Shown: one piece after another, positions 52,585-61,938 of the stretch
Position numbering within the stretch: position 1 is the stretch's first letter
Layout of the letters: each line of letters opens with the position of its first letter
Source: Nocardiopsis listeri NBRC 13360
GTDB taxonomy: Bacteria > Actinomycetota > Actinomycetes > Streptosporangiales > Streptosporangiaceae
Assembly: GCF_001570765.1 (NCBI RefSeq)
Contig: NZ_BCSH01000008.1
Coordinates: 62,001 to 126,000 of the forward strand
Direction: 5' to 3'
DNA length: 64,000 bases
Notes under the pieces: generated by a model
Told to the model about the DNA's origin: nothing
Database searches by the model: none
The model's input: the letters and a program-made list of their open reading frames with translations, nothing else
Position numbers and translations under genes: made by a program

Positions 52585-53817
52585 TCACACCACCTCGATC
52601 CGCTCATCCCGTAGTCGAGTCCGGATACGCGAGACGAACCACGCCGCGGCGGCGGAGGCCAGCAGACAGTAGGTGCCCAGGGTCATGACCTGGGCCGGGT
52701 AACCGACGCCGGCGTCGATCAGTAGCCCGGTGACACCGGGACCCGCAGCGGATCCCAACACCAGGACCGCCACGATGATCGACCGGATGGAGCCCAGATG
52801 TTCCACCCCATACACCTCCGGCCACACCGCCCCGAACAGGCTCAGGGACAACCCGTTCGTGATCCCGTACAGCAGCATGAACAGCACGACGCTCCATGGC
52901 CCTTCCACCGTCGCCAGGACGAGCAGCCCCAGGCCGAGGGGAACCAGGTAGAAGGGGACGATCCGCAGTGCGGTGAGGCGGTCGACGAGGACGCCTCCCA
53001 CCAGGTTGAACACCACGGTCGTGACCGCGTAGACCGACAGGGCCGAGGCGAACAGGGCCGGGGACCACCCACGCAGTTCGGTCAGGTACGCCTGGTGGAA
53101 GAACACGGTGTTACCGACCAGAGCCGGTGCGGCCATGGCGGCGAGCAGCAGGTAGAAGTAGGGGTCCCGCAGAGTCTGACGTCGTGTCCAACCGCGGACC
53201 CCGGTCACCGGTCGACCATCGACCGCGCCGGTCTGCGTACGCTTCCAACGCATGAGAACGGACATCGGCCACACGAGCAACAGGAGCAGCGCGGCCACGA
53301 TCCACCACGCCTCCCGCCATCCCGCGACGGCCAGGAGGGCGACGATCGCGAGCGGCAGCACGGCCTCACCGACGTTCAATCCCAGGGTGGCCACCGAAGT
53401 CGCACGGCCACGTTCCCGGTCGAACCACCGTCCGGTAAGGGTGAAGGAGGTGTGGGTCATCATGCCCTGCCCGAACAGCCGCAGGACGAACAGGGCCAGG
53501 AAGAGGATCCACACCTGCGTGGCCAGCGCCATGATCGCGGCACCCAACGCCAGCATCAGCGTGAGCGCGGGAACGATCCGCCCGGCGCCGTGACGGTCCA
53601 CCACCTTGCCCAGTTGGGTCATCGCCAGGGCACCGGCCAGGGTCGCGAGCATGAACAGGGAACCGAACTGGCCGTGGGTGAGGTCGAGGTCCTGGCGGAT
53701 GTCGGCGGAGAAGAGGGAGACGAAGAAGGTCTGACCGAAGGCGGAGAACAGGAAGAGGGCGAAGCAGCCCAGCAGCGGTCGCCGGTTGGTGGTCAGGAAG
53801 GATAGGTAGGCACGCAT
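52585..53817 (-). CDS. MFS transporter
   Basis: A 410-residue protein with 12 predicted helices. The loop after helix 2 reads MTQLGKVVDRHGAGRIV and the matching loop in the second half is LVGGVLVDRLTALRIV, the usual MFS motif A positions. The group resembles oxalate/formate antiporter-like and other anion carriers (SGAGPGVTGLLID-type glycines in helix 11). The substrate is unknown. The ATG has only a weak GGACTG before it. The 230 bp upstream of it hold no visible feature. Confidence 0.8.
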   Translation of the reverse strand: MRAYLSFLTTNRRPLLGCFALFLFSAFGQTFFVSLFSADIRQDLDLTHGQFGSLFMLATLAGALAMTQLGKVVDRHGAGRIVPALTLMLALGAAIMALATQVWILFLALFVLRLFGQGMMTHTSFTLTGRWFDRERGRATSVATLGLNVGEAVLPLAIVALLAVAGWREAWWIVAALLLLLVWPMSVLMRWKRTQTGAVDGRPVTGVRGWTRRQTLRDPYFYLLLAAMAAPALVGNTVFFHQAYLTELRGWSPALFASALSVYAVTTVVFNLVGGVLVDRLTALRIVPFYLVPLGLGLLVLATVEGPWSVVLFMLLYGITNGLSLSLFGAVWPEVYGVEHLGSIRSIIVAVLVLGSAAGPGVTGLLIDAGVGYPAQVMTLGTYCLLASAAAAWFVSRIRTRLRDERIEVV

Positions 53818-54047
53818 GTCAGTCCGGTATCCGATCGGTCGACGCCATGGCGAACACGGCGTGATCGTCGTGCCGGTTCACGTCGTGATGAGCCACCATT
53901 ATCCGGAGGTCCCACCCGTGCCGAGAGGGCACCCCACCCTCGACATGGGCCGCGGTGCCGAACGCACTCCGGTTCGGCGGAACTTTCCGCCAGAGTCGGT
54001 TGCACGGCGTGTGTGCGGCCGTTGTCCGTCCGGGTGTCCGGACACGG

Positions 54048-54824
54048 TCAGTCCCACCAGAAGTTCCAAAGGGGACGTTCGATCAAGGCTTCGGCGTAGG
54101 CTCTCAGTCGGTGCGGAGGATTCTGCAGGATGTTGTCCGGGCAGAACGCGAAGTGTTCGGCCGCCACGCGCAGAGCCTGATCGATGTCGGTGGGTGGGGC
54201 GGCCACACTCAGGGTCAGGGTGTCGAACCCCAAGCCCAGAACTCTCGCGCCGAAGCGGCGCTCCCAGTCGGCCACCACGCAGGCGAACACGGCCGTGTCA
54301 TTGTCGTAGTTGAGCGGCCCCGTCCATCCGGACTCGGTCATCGCCTCGGCCCCCGACCTGGCTCGGACCAGCCCCAGTCTGTAGCCGTGCCTGTACTCCA
54401 CGAGGAGTTCGGCGTATTCGCACGCCCTCTGCTCAGCGGCTCCTCGCTGAACGCCATGGGCGGGCGCCCGGCCCGGCCAGAGCCCGAACGGCGCGGTCTC
54501 CAGTGACTCCGGAGGGGCAACACCGTCCTTGACGTGAGCGTGCTCGTTCCACCACGTGGTGAGCAGTTCCTCCGGGTCATGCTCAGTGAGACGGGAGAAC
54601 CCTGAGACGGTCAACTCCTGTGACTCCCATGGTCGATCGGGTTCGTGGTGACGCCCATCCAGCAACAAGGGCCACAGACCGAAACGGGAATGTTCGGCGA
54701 GCATCCGAGACCACAGGCCCGATGAAACCGGAGCGTCACTCAGCCATAGGATCGGCTCCCCCTGAGCCGGGGACACCATACGGCCGGCGGGAAGCTGGAG
54801 GGATCGTGCTTCTGAGAGTTCCAT
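54048..54824 (-). CDS. DUF4253 family protein
   Basis: A 258-residue soluble protein. The last about 110 residues match DUF4253: EYAELLVEYRHGYRLGLVRA, then CVVADWERRFGARVLGLGFD, TLTLSVAAPPTDIDQALRVA and AEHFAFCPDNI. These are common in actinomycetes and of unknown function, sometimes near toxin immunity genes. The ATG at 54824 has no clear ribosome site; TACAGT 8 bases upstream suggests a nearly leaderless mRNA. The sequence upstream in the same frame is not coding-like. Confidence 0.7.
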   Translation of the reverse strand: MELSEARSLQLPAGRMVSPAQGEPILWLSDAPVSSGLWSRMLAEHSRFGLWPLLLDGRHHEPDRPWESQELTVSGFSRLTEHDPEELLTTWWNEHAHVKDGVAPPESLETAPFGLWPGRAPAHGVQRGAAEQRACEYAELLVEYRHGYRLGLVRARSGAEAMTESGWTGPLNYDNDTAVFACVVADWERRFGARVLGLGFDTLTLSVAAPPTDIDQALRVAAEHFAFCPDNILQNPPHRLRAYAEALIERPLWNFWWD

Positions 54825-54949
54825 GGTCGTCGACTGTAGGGCTCCCCTGCGACAGTCCCCTGGGTGCGGAGAAGAACCACCCGGCCCCGTATGGCAGCGC
54901 GACCCCGTTGGAAACGGACCAAGGGCCGAGGCTTCTAGGGTTGGGCGCT

Positions 54950-55226
54950 GATCGACACCGAGGGCGATCTCGCTCTGGTTCAGGGGCTGGACGTATTGGG
55001 CATGAGCCGGTTCCGCTTCCTGGTGAATAGCCGCGAAGCGTTCCGCGGTCTTCTGAAGGTGTTCGGCATCGCCGGGGAGAACTGCGATGGGGGTCCTGGC
55101 GACATTGGAATAATTCAACGAAGAGGGCTCCGCTTCCGTCTCCAAGGTGTCGGTCGAAGAGCACGGTCGATGACTTCGTGGGACCTTGGGAACGGCTTGG
55201 GAGAAGTGGTGAAGGACAGATCATGA
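54950..55226 (+). pseudogene. Short remnant of an unknown gene
   Basis: Coding-like sequence on the plus strand reads LIDTEGDLALVQGLDVLGMS then RFRFLVNSREAFRGLLKVFG, continuing to a stop at 55226. An ATG at 54996 would give 76 residues. No ribosome site or complete domain is seen. It is probably the broken part of a larger gene, possibly related to the decayed lipoprotein that follows. Confidence 0.35.
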
Positions 55227-55230
55227 GGGT

Positions 55231-55761
55231 GTGGTGGGACGGGCCCGACTGTCCGCGGTGGTGCGCGCGGCGCTGTTTCTTCCTTTGGCCGGCTGCGGGC
55301 TGTCTTCGGGCACGAATCATTCCACGGCTGATGCCACCACCCACAACGGGTCGAGCCGATGAGTTGGCTGTGGGGGTCCCGGAGGAGGCTCGGCTCATCG
55401 ACACCGTTTCGGTACCTGTCGGTCTTGCCGCTCCCCTGGGAGGACGGCTCCGCGGCGCTGGCGGGGGAACAGGTGGGGAGTTGTGGCGGTACCGCGTAGT
55501 GGAGGATGCCCGCGCGGTGTACGCATCGCATTCGGGAGACTATCCGGCCATCGAAGTCGAGCCCCCGGGGAAGGACCCGCGTTGGTCGAACTCGAACCAC
55601 TCACGGACGAGGTGCTGCGAGAGGCCGAATCGAAGGGGTCCAGCGGCGGTGACATCGGGATCGATGAGGGCTCCTTCAGCCAGAACGTGGCCGGTGGTGT
55701 GAGCGCCGCCGGTGGTCCGGTGTTGAGAGCCCTCTCACTGGGGACCGGTGAGGCCCTGTGA
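55231..55761 (+). pseudogene. Decayed lipoprotein gene with two frameshifts
   Basis: From GTG 55231 the frame encodes a lipoprotein signal (RLSAVVRAALFLPLAGCGLS). Coding bias then moves to a second frame (ADELAVGVPEEARLIDTVSV, then GELWRYRVVEDARAVYASHS) and to a third (ALVELEPLTDEVLREAESKG to the stop at 55761). The pieces join to one lipoprotein of about 175 residues of unknown family. The damage makes it non-functional. Confidence 0.5.
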
Positions 55762-55893
55762 TTTCGTGAAAAGCCCGCCGAGTGCACGGCGGTCGACGGT
55801 CCGAGCGTGGCGTTTTGAAGAGGACTTCGGCCCTTCCGAGCCCGACCTGGGCCCGCCTGAACGCCGTTACGATCCTCTATCCGAAACGCGTGG

Positions 55894-58032
55894 TCAGGCG
55901 ATGCCAGCTTCGGTCAGGAAGGGGCTCGGTGCGCCGTGCCAGGACATGTGCAGGTGGTCGCGTGCCCTGGTGCACACCACGAAGAGCAGACACCGCTCCG
56001 CCATCATGTCGGCCTTGTGCTGGAGTTCGTCCACCTCTTCGGGGGTGATCGCCTTGGGGTTGGGCACCGCTCCGTCGGAGACCCCGACCGCGGCGACACA
56101 CCGGAACTCCAGGCCCTTGAGCGAGTGCATCGTGCCCACGCGCACACCGGGGGTCTCCTCGTCGGCTCCACGTAGATCGCGCGCTTGGATCCCGGCCTCC
56201 TTCAGGGCGGTCACCACGTCCTTGGCCACCCACCGGACCCGGGTGGCCACCGCCACCGATGACGGTTCCACCCCGGCGTCGATCCACTCACGCACCCGTT
56301 CCACGAGCCCGTCCAGTTCCTGCTCGTGGTCGGCGGCGGCGTAGGTGGTGGGCCTGGGTCCTTGGAGCGCCGAGCGGTATCCGGCCAGGGACTCGGTTCC
56401 ACCGTCGGCCAGAGACTCCACCTTCGACCCGTCCAACAACGGCCGGGACCAGGTGAGGATCTGCTGGGTGCTGCGGTAGTTGCGGCGCAGCCGCTGGGAA
56501 CGGCCCACCACGTTGATGCCGAGGGTCTTCAGGGAGACCTTCGCGTCGTAGATGCGTTGGTGGGGGTCACCGGCGATGAACAGGTCGTCGGGCGCGGGCG
56601 TCACGGCGGCGCGCAGGAACCGCCACTGGGCGGGGTGCAAGTCTTGGGCCTCATCGACCACCACGTGTCGGAAGCGCGGACCTCGTTCCTCCAGGACTCG
56701 GGCAGCCAGGTCGCAGCCGCGAAGGTGGGTCTGCGTCCCGTCGGCGTCCAGACCGGTGGTGAAAGCGGTCATGGCCTTCCACACCCGTTCCCGCTGTGCA
56801 GCGGCGAGACGGCTTCCCCTTCCGCTACGGGTGGCGTCCTGATACTCCTCCAGGGTGTCCAGACGCTGGGCGAGGACGACGTGCCGGTACTCCTGTTGGA
56901 GGAACTCGGCGTTCCACTCCAGACCTTGGTCCTGGACGATCGTGCGCCAGCGGTCGAGCTCTTGGACGTCACTGATGAACCGCGGGGCACGCCCACCGTT
57001 CTCCTCGGTCAGGACCTTGCTGGCCTGGAAGTTGACGGTGGTGATGTCGAGCCGCTCCATGTGTGCGGGCTCGTCGACGAGTCGACGGATCCCCGTCCCC
57101 AGGGCGTCGGCGAGGGCGTTGGTGAAGGTGGTGAGCAGGATGCGTTCGTCAGGGCGCAGGTAGGTGAGCAGGTGTTTGACCCGGTGCATGGCCACCACGG
57201 TCTTTCCGGTGCCCGGTCCCCCGGTGACCTGGTAGCTGCCGGGGTAGCTGGCCTTGTAGGCGACCTTGCGCTGCGCCGGGTGCAGGAAGATGCGCCAGGC
57301 AGCGAAGGGTTGGGAGAGGATCTCCTCCAACTCGTCCAGACCCGAGACCAGACGCACACGGGTGGGTGTGTTGCGGATGGCGGTGTCCATGTCGCCGCTG
57401 ACCGGGCCGGAGGGGCGGTGGGCGACGATGTCGCGCCAGACCTCCTCCACGGAGAATCCGGCGGCCAGGTACTGCAACACCTCGGCTTGGTCCTCGGGCA
57501 GGAGCGGAACGATGCCGGGGAGAGCGTCGGAATCCACGACGGTGCGGGCCGCACGCAGCACCTTCTCACTGAGGCCCAGGGTGCGGAGGTCCCCGTCGGA
57601 GACCTGGGCGAACAGGCCCTGTCCAGCGGCGGCCGGATCGGTCTTCTCCTCCAGCCCGGAGGTCAGGCGGTCCAGCCCCTCGTCGTCCCAGATCTCCACC
57701 GAGCCGGTGAGCCGGTTGACGTCGGCGTCCTGTTTGTTGGCCCAGTCGTAGGCGGGGTCGTGGTTCATGACCTTGAGCAGGACGTAACTGTCACCGCTCG
57801 GCGGGGCCAGGACCACGCCGCGGTAGAAGTTGTCCACCTTGAAGGTGAAGATGTCGCGGCTGCGACGCGCTTTGGGCGGTTTGAAGTTGAGGCCCTTGTC
57901 GGCCTTCAGCTCGGCCGGGGTGAGCAGGCCGAACTTCTCCATGGCGAGCCGGACGTTCTTGCGCGCCGACGGCGGAAGCTCGTCGTACTCTCCGCTTTCG
58001 AAGAACTGCTGTCCCAGGAAGAGCTGAGGCAT
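55894..58032 (-). CDS. UvrD-like helicase with an N-terminal RelE/ParE-like domain
   Basis: A 712-residue protein; ATG after AAGGAG. Residues 1-105 resemble the RelE/ParE toxin fold (RRSRDIFTFKVDNFYRGVVL, then VLLKVMNHDPAYDWA). A superfamily 1 helicase follows: Walker A GGPGTGKT (271-278), TTFTNALADALG, VVDEAQDLHPAQW (Walker B), FIAGDPHQRIYD, RLRRNYRSTQQI, GTMHSLKGLEF and VVCTRARDHL. It should unwind DNA with ATP in a DNA repair or defence role. It lies 52 bp downstream of the kinase gene on the same strand, so they may be co-transcribed. Confidence 0.85.
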   Translation of the reverse strand: MPQLFLGQQFFESGEYDELPPSARKNVRLAMEKFGLLTPAELKADKGLNFKPPKARRSRDIFTFKVDNFYRGVVLAPPSGDSYVLLKVMNHDPAYDWANKQDADVNRLTGSVEIWDDEGLDRLTSGLEEKTDPAAAGQGLFAQVSDGDLRTLGLSEKVLRAARTVVDSDALPGIVPLLPEDQAEVLQYLAAGFSVEEVWRDIVAHRPSGPVSGDMDTAIRNTPTRVRLVSGLDELEEILSQPFAAWRIFLHPAQRKVAYKASYPGSYQVTGGPGTGKTVVAMHRVKHLLTYLRPDERILLTTFTNALADALGTGIRRLVDEPAHMERLDITTVNFQASKVLTEENGGRAPRFISDVQELDRWRTIVQDQGLEWNAEFLQQEYRHVVLAQRLDTLEEYQDATRSGRGSRLAAAQRERVWKAMTAFTTGLDADGTQTHLRGCDLAARVLEERGPRFRHVVVDEAQDLHPAQWRFLRAAVTPAPDDLFIAGDPHQRIYDAKVSLKTLGINVVGRSQRLRRNYRSTQQILTWSRPLLDGSKVESLADGGTESLAGYRSALQGPRPTTYAAADHEQELDGLVERVREWIDAGVEPSSVAVATRVRWVAKDVVTALKEAGIQARDLRGADEETPGVRVGTMHSLKGLEFRCVAAVGVSDGAVPNPKAITPEEVDELQHKADMMAERCLLFVVCTRARDHLHMSWHGAPSPFLTEAGIA

Positions 58033-58084
58033 GGGGGAGGTCTCCTTCTGGCTGTTGCGGCTTTGGGGTGGCCTGGGTCCGGGG

Positions 58085-59737
58085 TCAGCGGGGACCGTCT
58101 CCCAGCCTGACCAGGAGCTCGGCGATCTGGAGGGTTTCGGGGGCACCGGGGCCGTAGGCCGCGCGCAGGTCAGCGTACAGCGAGCGCAATTCGGAGGAGG
58201 CCTGTTCGGTCCCACCCGAGCGAAGTCTCCACATGGCCATCTCCCTGCGCAGGTCCAGGGCGTCCTCGGAACGTTCCCCGAAGACGCGCCGGAACCGGTC
58301 CAGGACGTGTTCGGCTTCCCGAAGCGCCCGGGTGTTCTCCCCCAGTTGCGCCATGCAGTACACGGCCTGTTGGCGGCAGAGGAGTGCTCGTTCGTCCCGG
58401 GAACCGGCCTGGCGTTCGAGGATGTCGGCCAGGTCGGTGAATTCCGGCAGGGCTCGGCGCGCGTCCCCGTTGATGGCCAGGGCGTTGGCCCGCAACAGAC
58501 GTAGTTCCACGACCTGGGCGGACTCTGCTCCCAGCGCGGTGGCGGCCGGGTCGATCACGTCGTCCAGGACACCGATGGCCTGGGTGACGCGCCCCTCCTC
58601 GATGAGCGCCTGTGCGTGTTGGTCGGCTTCGGCCAGTTCGCCCGGGGCCAGGCCGACGATGGGGGCCGCACCGAAGGTGGTCTCCCCCGACCTGGGCGGC
58701 AGTGGCTTGGTCGGGGCGACCATGACGGCTTTGGGCCGGGGCGATATCGGGCGCCGGTAGGGGCGGGTGGGGTCGGGGAGGGCTCCCGGAGGCAGAGGCC
58801 GGTCCGGGACGGACGGCTCGGGTAGCGGTAGATGGGGGACGAGGCGTTCGTAGACGTCCTGTGCCGAGGCGGGGCGGTCCTCCGGGTCCTTGGCGAGCAG
58901 GTCCAGGGTGAGTTCTTCCAGGTCTTGGGGCAGCCCGTCCAAGTGGACCGAGGGAGGGAGCGGGGTCTCCCCCACGTGTGCGACCTGCAACTGGAAGACG
59001 GTGTAGTCGTCGGGGAAGATCGATTGCCCGGTGAGCATCTGGTACAGGACGCACCCCAGGGAGTAGAGGTCGCTCGCGGGGGTGGCCGGGAGGCCGCGTA
59101 CCTGTTCGGGGGGCATGTAGGCGTAGGTGCCCAAGGGTGTGCCGGTCTGGGTGAGGCGGGTGACGTCGGTGCGCAGAACGGCGGCGATCCCGAAGTCCAG
59201 CACCTTCACCGTGCCGTCGTCGGCCACCATGATGTTCCCGGGTTTGAGGTCACGGTGCACGATGGGGACCGCGTGCGCCTCGGAGAGTACGGCGCAGATC
59301 TGGGCGGCCACCGCCGCCGCGGTGGCGACCGGCAGGGGTGCCGCCTCGTTGATGGTGTCGGAGAGCGAGACCCCGTGCACCAGCTGCATCACCAGGTACA
59401 GCGAGCCCTTGTCCTTGTCGATGGCGGCGTCGTAGACGGCGGGCACACCGGGGTTCTCCATCTGGGCGGTGACACGGGCCTCGCGTTTGAACCTGCGGGC
59501 GTATTCGTCGTAGAGCCTGGGGTCGGCGACCGCGTCGGGACGGATCACCTTGACGGCGACCTCGCGGTCGAGGACGGTGTCGTAGCCTCGCCAGACTTGC
59601 CCCATGCCGCCGGTGCTGATACTACCGACGAGTTCGTACCGGCCGGCGATCCGCTCGGGTGTGGTGTGCACCGGGCCCCAATCCGCCTCGGGCGCGGCCC
59701 ATCGCCAACCGGCCCGGCCACGCGGCTCATGCGTCAT
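58085..59737 (-). CDS. Cytosolic Ser/Thr protein kinase with a TPR-like C-terminal part
   Basis: A 550-residue protein. The kinase domain spans about residues 33-300: GSISTGGMGQVWRG (P-loop), AVKVI (Lys63), VHRDLKPGNIMV (catalytic loop), VLDFGIA and GTYAYMPPEQ. A Pro-rich linker follows, then about 200 helical residues resembling TPR repeats (HAQALIEEGRVTQAIGVLDD, later REAEHVLDRFRRVFGERSED). No transmembrane segment or PASTA repeat is present, unlike PknB. The TPR part probably binds partner proteins. ATG after AGGA. It precedes the RelE-UvrD helicase gene. Confidence 0.9.
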   Translation of the reverse strand: MTHEPRGRAGWRWAAPEADWGPVHTTPERIAGRYELVGSISTGGMGQVWRGYDTVLDREVAVKVIRPDAVADPRLYDEYARRFKREARVTAQMENPGVPAVYDAAIDKDKGSLYLVMQLVHGVSLSDTINEAAPLPVATAAAVAAQICAVLSEAHAVPIVHRDLKPGNIMVADDGTVKVLDFGIAAVLRTDVTRLTQTGTPLGTYAYMPPEQVRGLPATPASDLYSLGCVLYQMLTGQSIFPDDYTVFQLQVAHVGETPLPPSVHLDGLPQDLEELTLDLLAKDPEDRPASAQDVYERLVPHLPLPEPSVPDRPLPPGALPDPTRPYRRPISPRPKAVMVAPTKPLPPRSGETTFGAAPIVGLAPGELAEADQHAQALIEEGRVTQAIGVLDDVIDPAATALGAESAQVVELRLLRANALAINGDARRALPEFTDLADILERQAGSRDERALLCRQQAVYCMAQLGENTRALREAEHVLDRFRRVFGERSEDALDLRREMAMWRLRSGGTEQASSELRSLYADLRAAYGPGAPETLQIAELLVRLGDGPR

Positions 59738-59895
59738 CGAATGGCGATCCTACGGGGGTCGCGGAGTGAGGCTCGCAGCCGGAGGTCCTCAATCGGACAA
59801 GCGGCTACCGGCCCCGATCTCTAGGTACAGCTACCCCAGAGGCATCACCGATCCGTCACTCACTCTTGGTCGTGACCCACTGCCATAATGTCGCC

Positions 59896-60486
59896 ATGTC
59901 TTCCCCTTCCGCGCCCCTGTCCCCCAAGTCCCCGAAGGCTCCACGTGAGCGTCCTCTGCGCAGCGGCTACGTCGCGAGTTTGGTCTGCGCCGCCGTCACG
60001 CTGGTGGTCTTCGGAATCCTGCTCGTGTTGGGCCCCTGGGTACGTCATCCCACACCCGACTTCATCAGCGAAGTAGGCCGTAATCTGGAGGTCCGGCTGG
60101 ACGTCGAGGAAGAGGACATCGGTGAACTCGGGGTCTATGGTCTGACGTTCGAGGGCTTTTGCACGGTCACGACTCCCTCTGGCGCTCGCGGAGAATCCCA
60201 CCGGCAGGGGACGAGTGGCTACGATTTCGGGGCCGAGGAATGGGACCTGGTCCAGACCTTGGAGATCACTGAGACCGGCACCCATGACATCGTCTGCGAA
60301 AATCCGGACACCGAGTTCGGTATCGCTTCCAAGGATGTTGTCGAAAACGCCGGAATGCGACAGGGCCTGTGGACACTCACCCGGATCGGCCTGCCCATCT
60401 TGGGACTCTTCGCCACTGTGACCATCGCCATGGTCACCAGGATGCGCGACAGACAGGAGAAGGCCGCCATGCCGCAGAGTCACTGA
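59896..60486 (+). CDS. Two-helix membrane protein of unknown function
   Basis: A 196-residue protein with a helix near the N-terminus (SLVCAAVTLVVFGILLVLGP) and one near the C-terminus (IGLPILGLFATVTIAMV). The loop between, about 100 residues, is probably outside and has two Cys (EGFCTVTTP and HDIVCENPD) that could form a disulfide. CATAAT at 59884-59889 places transcription start at the ATG, so it is probably leaderless. It is divergent from the kinase gene. I do not recognise the family. Confidence 0.7.
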   Translation: MSSPSAPLSPKSPKAPRERPLRSGYVASLVCAAVTLVVFGILLVLGPWVRHPTPDFISEVGRNLEVRLDVEEEDIGELGVYGLTFEGFCTVTTPSGARGESHRQGTSGYDFGAEEWDLVQTLEITETGTHDIVCENPDTEFGIASKDVVENAGMRQGLWTLTRIGLPILGLFATVTIAMVTRMRDRQEKAAMPQSH

Positions 60487-60539
60487 CTTGTACTTGAGCC
60501 TCTGGGGCCCGTCATCGTACGGGCCCCGGCCGCCTCGGG

Positions 60540-60665
60540 CACGACCCACCGCCCACCCTGCCCGGCAACACGGCTTCTGTGTCCTCGAATGGCGATTCGA
60601 CGGGGTCACGACGACGAGCATGCTGTCAAAGGGCCTCGATCGGACAAAGGGATGGCTCGACCGCC
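60540..60665. repeat. Degenerate copy of the kinase gene's 5' end and upstream region
   Basis: About 110 bp here match 59695-59815, the first codons of the kinase gene (minus strand) and its upstream sequence: both contain CGAATGGCGAT, then ACGGGG, then ATCGGACAA at similar spacing. This copy lacks the rest of a kinase gene. Confidence 0.5.
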
Positions 60666-60784
60666 CATGAGATCCGATTCGTCATGCCGAGGGTCTGACC
60701 GAGACTGCTCTTGGACTTACCCAGGGACCGGAATTCTCGCGGTTCAGATCCATACCGCCGGCCCATGTGGGTGCCGAGTAGATC

Positions 60785-61290
60785 TACGTGCTGCTGGATA
60801 GCGGCAGGAAACGCGAGGCGCTCGCGGTACTGGAATCCGCGCGCCAACGGACACGGGTCATTGCCCTCGCTGTCGCGTTCGTTGCTGTGGACCACCGGAG
60901 GAGAAGTGCGCGCCTGTCTGGGCCAGGAGTCCGAGTCCTAGAGAGCTTTGGAGCGGGCTTTCGCTCTCCTTCCTCAACAACCGGATGATGCCGCGCTGCC
61001 TTTTCTCATGCTGGGCCACACCCATCTGCTGCGCTGACGGGAACACTGTTCGGCACGCCTCGGGCACACCGAGGCGATCGAGGACCTTTCTCGGGCTTTG
61101 GAAGGGATCGCGCCCATGGGGCTGGGGCGTGCCGAGGCCAGGTTACGCACCGACTTGGCCTTGGCCTATTCCGCTCATGGTGACCTCACTCAGGCCCGCC
61201 GACAGGCACGACGCGCCGTCGAGTCGTCCGAGCGTTCCGGTTCGGTCCGCCCACGCGCTCGCTTGTCCCGGTTGCTGGGGCCCGGGTCCT
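60785..61290 (+). pseudogene. Remnant of a TPR-type regulator
   Basis: Coding-like segments in more than one frame, LLDSGRKREALAVLESARQR and later AIEDLSRALEGIAPMGLGRA, then RTDLALAYSAHGDLTQARRQ and ARRAVESSERSG, resemble the C-terminal TPR repeats of actinomycete XRE-type regulators. Stops and frame changes separate them, and no DNA-binding part is present. It is a decayed fragment. The stretch 60487-60784 otherwise holds only the repeat described at 60540. Confidence 0.5.
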
Positions 61291-61291
61291 G

Positions 61292-61837
61292 TCAGGAGAC
61301 AAGAAGGTGGAGTAGGGCGACGAGAGTGCCCGAACTCTGCACCTTCCCCTCCCCCATCAGGCTTCGGACCTTGAGCAGGGGCACCCACTCGTAGACACCC
61401 TCGTCGAACTCGGTCGGGTCCGCGACCAGTTCGGCCTCATGCCCAACGAAGACGTGGTGGGGACTGCGGACCGTGCCGATCATCGGCTCGAACGTGGCCA
61501 CGTGCTCCACCGAACCGACTCGGTGTCCGGTCTCCTCCAAGGCCTCCCGGACAGCGGTCTGTTCTGGGCTCTCCTCAGGGTCCAGGAGTCCTCCGGGGAG
61601 CTCCCACCCCCATACGTCGGGCACGAAGCGGTGCCGGTAACTCATCAGGACGTGTTCCTCGCCCTGGTCCAGGATCGCAATGACCGCGGCCGAGGGCAGG
61701 GTCACGGTGTGGTGCTCGAACCTGCTCCCCGAGGGGGTGGTGATGTCGGCCTTGCCCAACCTCACCCACGGGTTGTCGTACAGGCTGCGCTCTGCGTGCA
61801 CCACCCAGCGACCCTGGCGGGTTTCCATCGCGTCCAT
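61292..61837 (-). CDS. NUDIX hydrolase, ADP-ribose pyrophosphatase-like
   Basis: A 181-residue protein with the NUDIX box GGLLDPEESPEQTAVREALE then ETGH. The N-terminal strand-rich part (SLYDNPWVRLGKADITTPSG, then EHVLMSYRHRFVPDVWGWEL) is typical of the ADP-ribose/sugar-nucleotide group. ATG at 61837 is favoured; another lies three codons later, and neither has a strong ribosome site. It probably cleaves ADP-ribose or a related compound. It lies alone, downstream of a TPR-remnant on the other strand. Confidence 0.8.
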   Translation of the reverse strand: MDAMETRQGRWVVHAERSLYDNPWVRLGKADITTPSGSRFEHHTVTLPSAAVIAILDQGEEHVLMSYRHRFVPDVWGWELPGGLLDPEESPEQTAVREALEETGHRVGSVEHVATFEPMIGTVRSPHHVFVGHEAELVADPTEFDEGVYEWVPLLKVRSLMGEGKVQSSGTLVALLHLLVS

Positions 61838-61938
61838 GGTGGTGACGTTACCGCGATCGCGAAACACCAGGATGGGCCATTGGAGGCCGCGCCGGGCTGG
61901 GTGCGGCGCGGCCCTGTGGTGGCTGGGTCGGGTGGTTC

